From CAYNRA01 sp046296415 (lineage in GTDB: Bacteria; Bacteroidota; Bacteroidia; Cytophagales; Spirosomataceae): a stretch of 64,000 bases of DNA. Position 1 is the stretch's first letter. Every line of letters begins with the position of its first letter. The notes below the pieces were generated by a model that ran no database searches, was not told where the DNA came from, and saw nothing but the letters and a program-made list of their open reading frames with translations. The position numbers and the translations under genes are program-made. Location: positions 1-64,000 of the forward strand of contig JBKBLN010000001.1 in NCBI GenBank assembly GCA_046296415.1, read 5' to 3'. Below are positions 17,497 through 27,251 of the stretch, in pieces.

Positions 17497-17640
17497 TGAG
17501 TACTTAGGGCGGGTAGCATGGAAAAAATAGTGCTAATCCGATCAGGAACAAAAAAATTATTGTAGATTTAATCGAATCCTACTCAAATAAATAGCAGGAT
17601 TTGCGAATTGTATCAGGGGACTTTAAGATCAAACATAGTT

Positions 17641-18060
17641 ATGACCATCTGGGTAGGCGATAAAATCAAGAATTTACGGGTAAGCAAGGGGATATCGGAG
17701 GAGGACATGGCAGCGCGACTGAACATTTCGGTTGATGCCTACCACAATATTGAGGCAGATGTATCGAAGGAATTGACTTTGGCGCGATTGGAGCAAATTG
17801 CTGAAATTTTAGAAGGTACCGTAGAGGACTTGATTGGGTCTCAGGACCGGATTTCTAATTTTTTTGATAAATGTCAAAATACCCATGTTTCCAATGGAGG
17901 CCACACCTCCCATATCACGAACTATTACGATAGCCGGGAATGGGAGCACAAGGTGGAGCTGGCCAACTTGGAAATCGAGAAATTGAGGTTAGAAAAGGAG
18001 AAGTTGGAGTGGGAATTACGGTATTGGCGAGAGCAAGTGGAAAGTAAGAAGATGGTTTAG
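17641..18060 (+). CDS. XRE-family regulator with C-terminal coiled coil (tandem copy 2)
   Basis: A 139-residue paralogue of the preceding gene. The start at ATG 17641 (MTIWVGDKIKNLR) is preferred over an upstream TTG at 17608 because the helix-turn-helix begins almost at once. The DNA-binding part is GDKIKNLRVSKGISEEDMAA, then LNISVDAYHNIEADVSKELT. The C-terminus has the same REWEHKVE ... WELRYWREQ coiled-coil end. It is 13 bp before the HD hydrolase gene, so the two are probably cotranscribed. Confidence 0.85.
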   Translation: MTIWVGDKIKNLRVSKGISEEDMAARLNISVDAYHNIEADVSKELTLARLEQIAEILEGTVEDLIGSQDRISNFFDKCQNTHVSNGGHTSHITNYYDSREWEHKVELANLEIEKLRLEKEKLEWELRYWREQVESKKMV

Positions 18061-18073
18061 AGGACTTTGGGAA

Positions 18074-18511
18074 ATGAAAAATAAAGCGCGCGAGCTTGTC
18101 ATCCACGCATTTGCCGGGCATGTGGATAAATCGAACCAACCGTATGTCGAGCATTTGTTTCGTGTTATGGACCAGGTGAAGGTCTATGCGAATGATTCCT
18201 ATCCGTTGGAAGTTTTTGAGACGGTGGCTTTGTTACATGATCTATTGGAGGATTGTCCGGAATGGACACCAGATAGGCTTCGTGGGTATTTTCCGGAGGA
18301 GGGTATTGTAGAGGCCGTCGAGGTATTAACCAAGGCACCGGGTCAGGTCTATGAGGATTACATCCAGCGAATCAAAGAGCACCCGATCGCACGTGCGGTG
18401 AAGTTAGCCGATTTGAAGGACAACATGGATGTCACACGTCTTCACGAGTTAACGGAGAATGCCATTACCCGGCTAAAGAAATACCATAGGGCGTATAAGG
18501 AATTGGTTTAG
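18074..18511 (+). CDS. HD-domain phosphohydrolase, SpoT/MESH1-like
   Basis: A 145-residue, stand-alone HD hydrolase. Metal ligands fit the HD pattern: H27 in PYVEHLFRV, HD at 55-56 in LLHDLLED, and D113/D116 in KLADLKDNMD. The HAFAGH start and the KLADLKDN motif are typical of the (p)ppGpp hydrolase branch (RelA/SpoT HD, MESH1-like), but no synthetase domain is present. It may break down alarmone or another nucleotide. It is cotranscribed with an XRE regulator 13 bp upstream and followed by a two-way terminator. Confidence 0.8.
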   Translation: MKNKARELVIHAFAGHVDKSNQPYVEHLFRVMDQVKVYANDSYPLEVFETVALLHDLLEDCPEWTPDRLRGYFPEEGIVEAVEVLTKAPGQVYEDYIQRIKEHPIARAVKLADLKDNMDVTRLHELTENAITRLKKYHRAYKELV

Positions 18512-18532
18512 GTAGTAGGATTCTTATAAATA

Positions 18533-18571
18533 AAAACCCGAGCCTATTCTTTTCGAACGGACTCGGGTTTT
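18533..18571. terminator. Bidirectional terminator between HD hydrolase and rpsG
   Basis: A 10-bp perfect stem AAAACCCGAG ... CTCGGGTTTT with a 19-base loop region, with A-run and T-run at its ends. It serves the convergent HD hydrolase and ribosomal transcripts. Confidence 0.8.
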
Positions 18572-18593
18572 ATTTGTCGCAGCTTCGGCTGGA

Positions 18594-19061
18594 TTAGAAG
18601 CGGAAGTGCGAGAAAGCTTTGTTGGCATCGGCCATCCGGTGGGTATCGTCTTTTTTCTTGACGGCCGCACCTTCACCTTTGGAGGCTGCTACGATTTCAC
18701 CTGCCAAACGCTCGGTCATGGTTTTTTCACCACGGCGGCGTGCGTACAAGATCATCCATTTCATACCCAGTGACTGACGACGCTCTGCGCGTACTTCGGT
18801 TGGTACTTGGAAGGTTGCCCCACCGACACGACGTGATTTTACCTCAACGGCTGGCATCACGTTGCTCAAGGCTTTTTTCCAAACTTCAACACCACTTTCT
18901 GAAGTTCTTTTTTCTACGATCTCAAGCGCGCCGTAGAAGATGGAGTAAGCTAAGCTTTTCTTTCCATCCAACATTAAGTTGTTCACGAATTTCGTTACCA
19001 ACACTTCCCGAAACTTAGGATCAGGAAGTACGTAGCGCTTTTTGGGTTTTGCTTTTCTCAT
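18594..19061 (-). CDS. rpsG: 30S ribosomal protein S7
   Basis: A 155-residue protein of normal length for S7, which nucleates assembly of the 30S head. Landmarks are [20 protein letters not shown] at the start, [13 protein letters not shown] at about 80-92 and the C-terminal [13 protein letters not shown]. It lies downstream of rpsL in the usual rpsL-rpsG order, after a 138-bp gap. The gene that normally follows, fusA, is not here: it stands 1.3 kb on the other side of rpsL in the opposite direction. Confidence 0.97.
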   Translation of the reverse strand: MRKAKPKKRYVLPDPKFREVLVTKFVNNLMLDGKKSLAYSIFYGALEIVEKRTSESGVEVWKKALSNVMPAVEVKSRRVGGATFQVPTEVRAERRQSLGMKWMILYARRRGEKTMTERLAGEIVAASKGEGAAVKKKDDTHRMADANKAFSHFRF

Positions 19062-19199
19062 TGATAAAGACGGTTAATGAGGTTTCGTTTTACTAGAAAA
19101 CTAATTCACATTCGGTCATCCGAAATATTACTTCCCTTTGTTATCGAATATAGACAAAGGCACCCCGAAGATGCCATGCATTCTCAACGGTTGGAAATC

Positions 19200-19613
19200 T
19201 TATTTCTTCTTACCTTTTACTGGAGCGGCAGGAGCTTGACCTGGCTTAGGACGCTTCGCACCATACTTCGAACGGCTCTGCTTACGGTTGTTGACACCAG
19301 CGGTATCCAAGGCTCCACGTACAATGTGGTACCGTACCCCTGGAAGATCCTTTACCCGACCACCCCGGATCAATACGATCGAGTGCTCTTGTAAGTTGTG
19401 ACCTTCACCCGGAATGTAGGCGTTCACCTCTTTCTGGTTCGTCAAGCGTACCCGTGCCACTTTCCGAAGCGCCGAGTTAGGCTTCTTTGGTGTGGTGGTG
19501 TACACCCGTGTACATACCCCTCTGCGTTGTGGGCAAGAATCCAATGCCGGTGACTTAGATTTGTAGTTCAAAGTCTCTCTTCCTTTTCTTACTAACTGTT
19601 GTATAGTAGGCAT
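19200..19613 (-). CDS. rpsL: 30S ribosomal protein S12
   Basis: A 137-residue S12, the decoding-centre protein. Seen are [13 protein letters not shown], the [18 protein letters not shown] loop (the lysine associated with streptomycin response in the family) and GVRYHIVRG. The C-terminus is extended with a basic, Pro/Ala-rich tail ([15 protein letters not shown]). It is first gene of the rpsL-rpsG transcript and has a TAnnTTTG promoter element about 50 bp upstream. Confidence 0.97.
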   Translation of the reverse strand: MPTIQQLVRKGRETLNYKSKSPALDSCPQRRGVCTRVYTTTPKKPNSALRKVARVRLTNQKEVNAYIPGEGHNLQEHSIVLIRGGRVKDLPGVRYHIVRGALDTAGVNNRKQSRSKYGAKRPKPGQAPAAPVKGKKK

Positions 19614-19663
19614 TGCGAAATAAAAATGGTTTAAAAAAATAGTTGTTCCCTCGAAAGGGAGGG

Positions 19664-19671
19664 CAAAATTA
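19664..19671 (-). promoter_or_regulatory. Bacteroidota -7 promoter element of rpsL
   Basis: Read on the minus strand the bases are TAATTTTG, matching the Bacteroidota -7 consensus TAnnTTTG, about 50 bp before the S12 start. Between it and the gene lies a small hairpin (TCCCTCGAAAGGGA, 19648-19661). The -33 element is not clear. Confidence 0.5.
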
Positions 19672-19744
19672 GCACTTTTTCAGGAGTAAAAAAATTTATC
19701 TCCTAAATATTTATAAGAATACGCTGAAAATAAGCCGACTAGCT

Positions 19745-20068
19745 TTAGGCTTCTCCCATGGGGCCTCCAAAATTCATCGGGAATGGGGGCGTATGTTCTT
19801 GGGCCTTGATTTCCCCGAAATTCTGCTCAAATTTGGCGATGTTATCTTGCAGCGCTAGCAGCAGCCGAACCGCATGCTCCGGTGTTAGGATAATACGGGA
19901 TTTTACTTTGGCTTTCGGGATACCCGGCATCATACGAATGAAGTCCAGGACAAATTCGGAGTTGGAATGGGAAATCATGGCCAAGTTGGCATACACGCCT
20001 TCCGCGAGTTCCTCAGGTAATTCAATGCTGATTTGATTTTCTTCTTCCGGGTTCATTTTTTTCGCCAT
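19745..20068 (-). CDS. DUF3467 domain protein
   Basis: A 107-residue protein with the compact DUF3467 pattern: ISIELPEELAEGVYANLAMI, then HSNSEFVLDFIRMMPG and AKVKSRIILTPEHAVRLLLAL. The family is widespread in Bacteroidota, small and cytosolic, and without known biochemical function. Here it stands between rpsL and fusA, transcribed with rpsL-rpsG but separated from rpsL by 131 bp. Length is typical. Confidence 0.88.
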   Translation of the reverse strand: MAKKMNPEEENQISIELPEELAEGVYANLAMISHSNSEFVLDFIRMMPGIPKAKVKSRIILTPEHAVRLLLALQDNIAKFEQNFGEIKAQEHTPPFPMNFGGPMGEA

Positions 20069-20268
20069 CGTATTTAAATAGAATAAAATTCCTTGATTTC
20101 GAGTTTAAAACAGCAAAATAAATCATTTTCCCGACAACTCGTCCATTATTTATAAGTAGGGCCCTTCCTAAGACCTAATTACCCCAACCAAGCACCTCAT
20201 CAGATTCATTCATAATAATCTTATAACAAATGATTTACATAAATTTTTATAATTTAAAATTATGTTTG

Positions 20269-20276
20269 TACCTTTG
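20269..20276 (+). promoter_or_regulatory. Promoter of fusA, with structured leader 20282-20389
   Basis: TACCTTTG fits the Bacteroidota -7 consensus TAnnTTTG; the -33 position holds only TTTA-like bases. The leader to the ATG at 20390 is about 105 nt. It can fold into a GNRA-capped hairpin GGGTTGAAAAACCC (20344-20357), probably enclosed by pairing of AATGGAGTG (20310) with CACTTCCAT (20356), and a second hairpin AAATGG ... CCATTT (20284-20304). The rest of 20069-20268 shows no gene. Confidence 0.55.
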
Positions 20277-20389
20277 CAGCCCGAAATGGCACGGAATTCC
20301 ATTTGCAATAATGGAGTGAGTGAATCTCCCAACACGGCAGTAAGGGTTGAAAAACCCACTTCCATAATCGTTTAATTATTTTTTATTCA

Positions 20390-22501
20390 ATGGCTCGCGA
20401 TTTAAAATTTACAAGAAACATTGGTATTGCCGCTCACATTGATGCCGGTAAAACCACGACGACTGAGCGTATTCTCTATTACGCCGGGGTTAGCCACAAG
20501 ATCGGTGAAGTACACGACGGTGCGGCTACTATGGACTGGATGGAGCAAGAGCAAGAGCGGGGTATCACGATTACCTCAGCGGCAACTACTGTATCATGGC
20601 CTTACCGTGGAGACAACTACCACATCAACATCATCGATACTCCAGGTCACGTGGACTTTACCGTTGAGGTAAACCGTTCATTGCGGATTTTGGACGGTTT
20701 GGTGTTTCTTTTCAGTGCCGTAGACGGTGTGGAGCCTCAGTCAGAAACCAACTGGCGTTTGGCGAATAACTACAACGTAGCTCGGATTGGTTTCGTAAAC
20801 AAAATGGACCGTTCAGGTGCTGACTTCTTAAACGTGTGTAAGCAAGTAAAGGAAATGCTTGGCTCTTTCGCCGTTCCTTTGCAATTGCCTATCGGTTCAG
20901 AAGATAGCTTCCGGGGTGTGGTTGACTTGGTTAACTTCCGGGGTATCGAATGGAACGAAGAAGATAAAGGGATGACGTTCACCGAGGTGCCTATTCCAGA
21001 TGATATGTTGGAAGAAGCTAAAGAGTGGCGTGAAAAATTACTTGAAGCCGTTGCCGACTATGATGAGTCGTTGATGGAAAAATACTTTGAGGATCCTGAG
21101 TTGATCACCGAAGATGAAATCTTAGCTGCCTTGCGTGCCGCTGTGATTGACATGAAGATTGTTCCAATGGTTTGTGGTTCTTCTTTTAAAAACAAAGGGG
21201 TACAGACCATGTTGGATTACGTAATGGCCTTGTTGCCTTCTCCATTGGATCGTAACGCCATCAAAGGAACGGATCCACGGACAGGTGCCGAAATCGTTCG
21301 CGAGCCAGATGCGACGCAGCCTTTCACGGCTTTAGCCTTTAAAATCGCTACCGATCCATTCGTAGGTCGTTTGTGTTTCGTTCGTGCCTATTCAGGAACG
21401 CTTCCTTCCGGCTCATACATCTTGAACAACCGTTCAGGAAACAAAGAGCGGATCTCTCGGATCTTCCAAATGCACGCCAACAAGCAAAATCAGATCGATC
21501 AGCTTGAGGCAGGTGATATCGCTGCGGTGGTCGGTTTCAAAGACATCAAAACAGGGGATACCTTGTCGGATGAGAAAAACCCAATCATTCTTGAGTCGAT
21601 GGTATTCCCAGATCCAGTAATCGGGTATGCGATCGAGCCGAAGAAAACAGCGGATCAAGATAAATTCTCTAATGCCATCACGAAATTGATCGAGGAGGAT
21701 CCAACCCTTCAGGTAGAATCCAACGAAGAGACGGGTCAAACCATCATTCGGGGTATGGGTGAGCTTCACTTGGAGATCATCATCGACCGGATGCGTCGTG
21801 AATTCAAAGTGGAGGTAAACCAAGGTGCACCGCAGGTTGCTTACAAAGAGGCCTTAACCAAAGTGTACGAACACCGGGAGGTTTATAAGAAACAAACAGG
21901 GGGTCGTGGTAAATTTGCCGATATCGTTTTTGAAATCGGGCCACGTGATGATCAGGAAGAAGGACAGGAAGTAAAACAAGGCTTGCAATTTGATAACAAA
22001 ATTGTGGGTGGGGTTATTCCTAGAGAATTCATCCCGTCAATCCAAAAAGGATTTGAGGAAGCGATGAAATCAGGTCCTTTGGCTGGATATCCAATTGACT
22101 CGATGCGTGTGAAGCTATTCCACGGATCCTTCCACGATGTCGATTCAGATGCTTTCTCATTTGAAATGGCAGCTCGGATTGGTTTCAAAGAATCAGCTCG
22201 CCAGGCAGGTGCCAAGTTGTTAGAGCCTATCATGGCGGTTGAAATCATTACTCCAGACGAGTACACTGGTCCTATCACGGGTGACTTGAACCGTCGTCGC
22301 GGTATGATGAAAGGGATGGATACCAAAGCGGGTTCACAAGTAATCAAAGCAGACGTTCCTTTGTCTGAGTTGTTTGGTTATGTAACCGACTTGCGTACCA
22401 TTTCTTCAGGTCGTGCTACGGCGAACTTGACGTTCTCGCACTATGACTTCGTGCCACAAAACTTGGCAGAAGAAGTGATCAAGAAAGCAAAAGGAAACTA
22501 A
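20390..22501 (+). CDS. fusA: Elongation factor G
   Basis: A 703-residue translational GTPase that drives translocation. G motifs: AHIDAGKT at 15-22, DTPGHVD near 85 and NKMD near 139. The EF-G domain IV sequence [13 protein letters not shown] and the C-terminal domain [16 protein letters not shown] are present. Full length for the family. It is transcribed alone, divergent from DUF3467-rpsL-rpsG, whereas it usually follows rpsG. It ends in a strong terminator. Confidence 0.97.
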   Translation: MARDLKFTRNIGIAAHIDAGKTTTTERILYYAGVSHKIGEVHDGAATMDWMEQEQERGITITSAATTVSWPYRGDNYHINIIDTPGHVDFTVEVNRSLRILDGLVFLFSAVDGVEPQSETNWRLANNYNVARIGFVNKMDRSGADFLNVCKQVKEMLGSFAVPLQLPIGSEDSFRGVVDLVNFRGIEWNEEDKGMTFTEVPIPDDMLEEAKEWREKLLEAVADYDESLMEKYFEDPELITEDEILAALRAAVIDMKIVPMVCGSSFKNKGVQTMLDYVMALLPSPLDRNAIKGTDPRTGAEIVREPDATQPFTALAFKIATDPFVGRLCFVRAYSGTLPSGSYILNNRSGNKERISRIFQMHANKQNQIDQLEAGDIAAVVGFKDIKTGDTLSDEKNPIILESMVFPDPVIGYAIEPKKTADQDKFSNAITKLIEEDPTLQVESNEETGQTIIRGMGELHLEIIIDRMRREFKVEVNQGAPQVAYKEALTKVYEHREVYKKQTGGRGKFADIVFEIGPRDDQEEGQEVKQGLQFDNKIVGGVIPREFIPSIQKGFEEAMKSGPLAGYPIDSMRVKLFHGSFHDVDSDAFSFEMAARIGFKESARQAGAKLLEPIMAVEIITPDEYTGPITGDLNRRRGMMKGMDTKAGSQVIKADVPLSELFGYVTDLRTISSGRATANLTFSHYDFVPQNLAEEVIKKAKGN

Positions 22502-22520
22502 TTCCTTCGCGATACACTGA

Positions 22521-22557
22521 AAGCGGCTGATTCTGAAAAGAGTCAGCCGCTTTTTTT
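22521..22557 (+). terminator. Rho-independent terminator after fusA
   Basis: The 10-bp perfect stem AAGCGGCTGA ... TCAGCCGCTT is followed by more T. It also abuts the stop of the convergent LacI gene. Confidence 0.85.
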
Positions 22558-23710
22558 ATGGGGTTCGTTGCGAAGATTTTCGAATGATCAATTCGCCTTC
22601 CACCACATGATGATACGGTACCGCCACGCCCTTTTGTTCTATATTTTCCAACAATAACCTAGCCGCCTGTTCACCAATTTTATGGGGAAATTGGTGATAG
22701 ACCGTAAGGGAGGGTTCGATCCACTCGGCGAGTAATTCGTCCCCAAACCCAACGAAGGCGACTTCTTCGGGTATTTTCTTCCCCATTTTCTTGGCCTCGA
22801 CCATCATTTCAATCGCATTTTGGTAAAAAATCCCAAACACGGCATCTGGTGGATGGGGCAGGCCCATCCATTGTTTGATGGTCCGGACGGAAAGTTCGGT
22901 GGAGAAGTCACCCACTGCAATTAGGGTCTCGTCAAGGGGCAGATGGTATTTGGCGAGAGCGGTTTTGTAACCTTCCAGACGAGCTTGGCAAATGTGCAGA
23001 CTAGGCGGGCCGATGACGATTGCAATTCGTTGGCATCCTTGGTGAATGAGATGTTCTACGAGTTTAAAGCTACCGATAAAATCTTGTTGAACGACTTTGG
23101 GCGTGGGAAGCTCATGGGCGACCCGGTCAAAGTGGACAATGGGCATGCCGCGTTCTGCATGAATACGCAAGTGATCAAACGATTTTGTTTCCAGGGAATG
23201 ACTGATGAGGAGGCCGTCGACACGGCTGGCGACGAGCGCCTCAATATTTTCTTGTTCAATTTGGGCTTTTTCGTCCGATTGGCAGGTCATGACCCGATAT
23301 CCTGCTTGGCTAGCCACATGCTGAATGCCCGCCAAAACACCGGAGAAGAATGGCCGAACAATATTCGGGACCACTACTCCAATCATGTGGGATTTTCCGC
23401 GATGTAGGCTTTGAGCTAACAGGTTAGGCTTGTAGTCGAGTTGAATAGCCGCTTCTAAAATGGCTTTTCGGGTTTCGGGATTGATATCGGAGCGGTTATT
23501 CAGTGCCTTTGAAACCGTGGAGGCCGAAACCCCCAAACTTTCAGCAATGTCCAGAATCGTAGGCTGCCATTTCTTTCGAATGGGTCCTTCCGCTTTGGGC
23601 TTGTTGGTAAAATAGAGCACGCAGGCTTTGCAATGGAAGCGTTGCTCTCCGCGAATAAAACCCGCCTTGACGATGTGGTCTACCTGTTGGCACTGAGGAC
23701 ATTTTTGCAT
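22556..23710 (-). CDS. LacI-family regulator with N-terminal zinc ribbon
   Basis: A 384-residue regulator. Residues 1-34 form a four-cysteine zinc ribbon (C4, C7, C27, C30; CPQC, then RGEQRFHCKAC), the style of the IS1/InsA-type ribbon in transposases. The LacI helix-turn-helix follows (about residues 50-100: TILDIAESLGVSASTVSKAL) and a full periplasmic-binding-like ligand domain (GVVVPNIVRPFFSGVLAGIQ onward). LacI proteins usually start directly with the helix-turn-helix, so the ribbon is an addition. It is divergent from the xylan operon and is its likely repressor, with a sugar as inducer. Confidence 0.88.
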   Translation of the reverse strand: MQKCPQCQQVDHIVKAGFIRGEQRFHCKACVLYFTNKPKAEGPIRKKWQPTILDIAESLGVSASTVSKALNNRSDINPETRKAILEAAIQLDYKPNLLAQSLHRGKSHMIGVVVPNIVRPFFSGVLAGIQHVASQAGYRVMTCQSDEKAQIEQENIEALVASRVDGLLISHSLETKSFDHLRIHAERGMPIVHFDRVAHELPTPKVVQQDFIGSFKLVEHLIHQGCQRIAIVIGPPSLHICQARLEGYKTALAKYHLPLDETLIAVGDFSTELSVRTIKQWMGLPHPPDAVFGIFYQNAIEMMVEAKKMGKKIPEEVAFVGFGDELLAEWIEPSLTVYHQFPHKIGEQAARLLLENIEQKGVAVPYHHVVEGELIIRKSSQRTP

Positions 23711-24046
23711 AGTCGAATTGAATTTTTCTAATTTTTAATTGAGAGGAATCAAGTTGGTCGAAAATGACAGGTCTTTTGCCCCATCGAGGTTTCATCCAAT
23801 TTTTCAAAAATTTAATTATATATCGAAATCCTTTTCGAAAATGTTTTCGATTTATTTCGAAAATATTACGTGTCAAAATTACGCTTATTCTCTTGTAATC
23901 TCTCGCATTGTGCATAAGATTCGATCATGTGAAGGGCGTACCGCATCTTTTAGTAGCCAGTATTGGAGGCATTTTATTGTACTATTACAAGATTCGATAC
24001 GAACCTTCACAGCGAAATTGTCTAATTAATCATCCAATAACACATG

Positions 24047-24058
24047 CTAATCGATTAG
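24047..24058. promoter_or_regulatory. LacI-type operator candidate before the xylan operon
   Basis: CTAATCGATTAG is a 12-bp perfect palindrome with central CG, the style of LacI-family operators. It lies directly before the SusC start at 24062. Upstream, TTTTCGAAAA (23832-23841) and ATTTCGAAAAT (23854-23864) are further CG-centred palindromic elements in the 351-bp divergent spacer. No gene lies in 23711-24061. Confidence 0.45.
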
Positions 24059-24061
24059 ATT

Positions 24062-27000
24062 ATGAGGAGAACAATCTATGTCCATCTGCATTCAACGGGG
24101 AAAATCCTGGGTAGAATGCTCATCCTGTTTCTGTGTCTCCAGACCTGGGCACAGGCTCAAACAGGGGTATTGCGCGGCCGGGTCACAGAGGAGGGGGGAG
24201 AAGCCATTGCTGGGGCTACGGTTTCGATCAAAGGAACGACCCGTGGAACTTTCACAGACGGGGACGGGCGGTATGAAATTTCGGCGACAGCAGGAGAAAC
24301 CTTGGTGTATTCGTTTGTTGGTTACACGACAAAAGAATACAAGTTGGTAGCGGGTATTACGACCTACGATGTGGCATTGGCATCATCGAGTCAGATTTTG
24401 GAGGAGATTGTGGTGGTGGGGTATGGTACACAGAAAAAGAGAGATGTGACTGGGTCTGTGGTGTCGGTGAATGAGGCTACGCTGCGGGAGGTACCTGCGG
24501 CTAATTTACAACAGGCGTTGCAAGGACGAGCAGCTGGTTTGGAGATTCAGCGGGTAGGAAATCAACCCGGTGCTGGGGCTCAAATTCGCATACGGGGTAT
24601 TCGCTCGATTAGTGGATCCAACGAACCTTTGCTGGTTTTGGATGGAATTCCGTACGAAGGGTCCTTAAATGATATCAATCCAGCCGACATTGCCTCGGTG
24701 GATGTTTTAAAGGATGCTTCTGCCACGGCTATTTATGGATCACGGGGAGCTAATGGGGTTATTTTATTGACCACCAAAAAAGGGAAAAGCGGAGCTACCC
24801 GCGTAGCGTATAATGGGTACCATGGGGTTGGACAGGTCGCCAATAAATTCCCGACGTACAATCCGGAGGAATATCAAGCCATGCGAAATATTTCGACCTG
24901 GGGAAACGGCTACATGCCGGATGAGATCATCGGGATCGAACGAGGAACCAATACAAATTGGCAAGATTTGATGTATAAATCTTCCTTCAGAACCGAGCAT
25001 AACTTGAGTTTAACGGGTGGCTCCGAGAAAAGCACGTTTGCCTTGGGTGGTGGGTATTACAAAGAGAATACTGTTTTGCCCGGGGAGGATTTCACTCGGT
25101 ACACGTTTCGGGCAGCAATTGATGGGCAGGTTGGAAAGCGAATAAAGGTAGGTTTATCCACCCAAAATATTTTCAGTTATTCGAATGGATCTCAATTTGT
25201 CTCAGGTTCGCCCCTATTTCGGATGATGGCCATGTCGCCATTGGTAAGTCCTTATTTTGATGATGGCTCACTTAATCCAACCCCTTGGGGAAACTTAGAT
25301 GACATCAACGGTGGAGGGCGTTATAACCCATTGTACCTCTTAGACGAAAATCCAGGATGGATTGACCGGGTTCGTCGGATCCGGACGTTCAATAGTGCGT
25401 ATGCTGAGGTTGAAATCTTGGATGGTTTAAAATACCGTGCCAACCTGGGGGTCAATTTTGCTCAGCAGTTTAACGGTACCTTCATTCCGCAAGATCGGCC
25501 GTTGCAACCAAGCTTTTTCCGGGCAGGTCAGGGCAATACAGCCCGGGTTGGAAACGGGGAAACCAATGGCTACACCTTGGAGCACATTTTACAGTATGAC
25601 AAGCGATTTAAGGAAAATCATACCATCTCGGCTACGGGATTGTATTCCTTCCAGCGGTCACAGTCCTTCGACAACTTTGTTCAGAAGGATTCCATTGCGG
25701 AGGATTTCGTGAAATTTTACAATTTAGCCTTATCGACACCGATTAACTCAAACAATACTTTCTTGGGTGGTGGGGAGTCAAGCTGGAGTTTGATTTCCTA
25801 CATGGCCCGGGTAAACTACTCTTTTAAAGAAAAGTATTTGCTAACGGCCACCTACCGCCGCGACGGATCTTCCCGTTTGGTACCTACCAATCGTTGGTTT
25901 GATTACCCTGCGTTTTCGGCAGGATGGTTATTAAGCGAAGAGAGTTTTATTCGCCCAATTAAGGAAATCAACTTATTGAAATTACGGGTTGGTTGGGGAA
26001 AAACATCGAATCAAGCCATTGGGCCGTATCAGTCCCTTGGATTAGTAAATAACTCGAATGGCCTTGGGGCCGGATCTACGGGCGGAAACATCACCCGATA
26101 CAACTTCGGTCCAACGATTGTCACGGGGTACAATGTGGTGACCTTACCTAACCCGAATTTAAGTTGGGAGTTCACGAATACGCTGAATGTCGGCTTGGAT
26201 TTCGGCTTGTTCCGTGATCGGATCTCGGGTAGCTTAGAATTCTACAACAGCCGTACCCAAGATATTCTGTACAATGTTAGCTTACCTGTTACATCGGGTG
26301 TAGCAGGTGCATTCTTGACCAACATCGGGGAGATGTCGAACAAAGGATTTGAATTCACTTTGAATACGCAGAATGTGGTAAATAAGTCCAATGGTTTTAC
26401 CTGGACCACCGAGCTGAACTTGTTCCGAAATGTGAATAAACTTCTTGCCTTGACTTCTGGCGTTACGCAAGATATTGGTAGCCAGTTGTTTGTGGGATAC
26501 TCGATGACATCGATCTATGACTTTAAAAAGTTGGGCATTTGGCAAATCAGTGAAGCTGAGGAAGCCGCGCGATTTGGGTCATCTCCAGGGCAAATTAAGT
26601 TAGCGGATATCAGTGGTCCGGACGGAACGCCCGATGGCCGGATAGATGCCACCTATGACCGCAGCGTGATCGGCAATATGGATGCCAAACTCCAGGGAGG
26701 TTTAACGAACCGATTTACATACAAAGGTTTTGACTTATCGGTGGTGGCTTTTGCTCGGTTTGGAGGGATGTTGGTGAGTCAATTGCACCAGCCTTTTGGA
26801 AATTACCTCACGGTATTGGATGGCCGCCGGAACGAAATCAAGGTCGATTACTGGACGCCCACCAATCCCACTAATTGGTTCCCGATGCCTCAGGCGGCTA
26901 TCAGCCCGGTGAGTGATGCGTGGCGGACCTTGGGGTATTACGATGCCTCGTTTGTGAAGATTCGTAGTATCAACATTGGGTATACCTTCGCGCCGAAATT

Positions 27001-27241
27001 ACTTCAAAAGGCGCAAATGCAAAACCTTCGCTTGTACGGGGTGGTGGATAACGTAGCCACGTTATTCTCGCCGTTCTTCCGCCAAACCGGCATTGACCCA
27101 GAAGGAACGGGGCTGGGTAATCAAGGGGTAGCGAACCCTGGAAATATTCGGGCCAACAATGCGGGTAACGGCGCCTTGACAGTAGGCTTAGGAACACCGA
27201 TGCGTCGGACATTTGCGATGGGGATCAACTTAACTTTATAA
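24062..27241 (+). CDS. SusC/RagA-type TonB-dependent receptor of the xylan locus
   Basis: A 1059-residue outer-membrane transporter. After the signal (ending WAQAQTG, about residue 35) comes a carboxypeptidase-regulatory-like domain (LRGRVTEEGGEAIAGATVSI). The TonB-box-like EEIVVVGYGTQKKRDVTGSV, a plug (LQQALQGRAAGLEI; VDVLKDASATAIYGSRGANG) and a 22-strand-type barrel to the C-terminus follow. It works with the SusD lipoprotein as a lidded importer of oligosaccharides. It is first gene of an eleven-gene operon, 10 bp before susD. A later start at residue 19 is possible. Confidence 0.95.
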   Translation: MRRTIYVHLHSTGKILGRMLILFLCLQTWAQAQTGVLRGRVTEEGGEAIAGATVSIKGTTRGTFTDGDGRYEISATAGETLVYSFVGYTTKEYKLVAGITTYDVALASSSQILEEIVVVGYGTQKKRDVTGSVVSVNEATLREVPAANLQQALQGRAAGLEIQRVGNQPGAGAQIRIRGIRSISGSNEPLLVLDGIPYEGSLNDINPADIASVDVLKDASATAIYGSRGANGVILLTTKKGKSGATRVAYNGYHGVGQVANKFPTYNPEEYQAMRNISTWGNGYMPDEIIGIERGTNTNWQDLMYKSSFRTEHNLSLTGGSEKSTFALGGGYYKENTVLPGEDFTRYTFRAAIDGQVGKRIKVGLSTQNIFSYSNGSQFVSGSPLFRMMAMSPLVSPYFDDGSLNPTPWGNLDDINGGGRYNPLYLLDENPGWIDRVRRIRTFNSAYAEVEILDGLKYRANLGVNFAQQFNGTFIPQDRPLQPSFFRAGQGNTARVGNGETNGYTLEHILQYDKRFKENHTISATGLYSFQRSQSFDNFVQKDSIAEDFVKFYNLALSTPINSNNTFLGGGESSWSLISYMARVNYSFKEKYLLTATYRRDGSSRLVPTNRWFDYPAFSAGWLLSEESFIRPIKEINLLKLRVGWGKTSNQAIGPYQSLGLVNNSNGLGAGSTGGNITRYNFGPTIVTGYNVVTLPNPNLSWEFTNTLNVGLDFGLFRDRISGSLEFYNSRTQDILYNVSLPVTSGVAGAFLTNIGEMSNKGFEFTLNTQNVVNKSNGFTWTTELNLFRNVNKLLALTSGVTQDIGSQLFVGYSMTSIYDFKKLGIWQISEAEEAARFGSSPGQIKLADISGPDGTPDGRIDATYDRSVIGNMDAKLQGGLTNRFTYKGFDLSVVAFARFGGMLVSQLHQPFGNYLTVLDGRRNEIKVDYWTPTNPTNWFPMPQAAISPVSDAWRTLGYYDASFVKIRSINIGYTFAPKLLQKAQMQNLRLYGVVDNVATLFSPFFRQTGIDPEGTGLGNQGVANPGNIRANNAGNGALTVGLGTPMRRTFAMGINLTL

Positions 27242-27251
27242 TGGATTCAAG

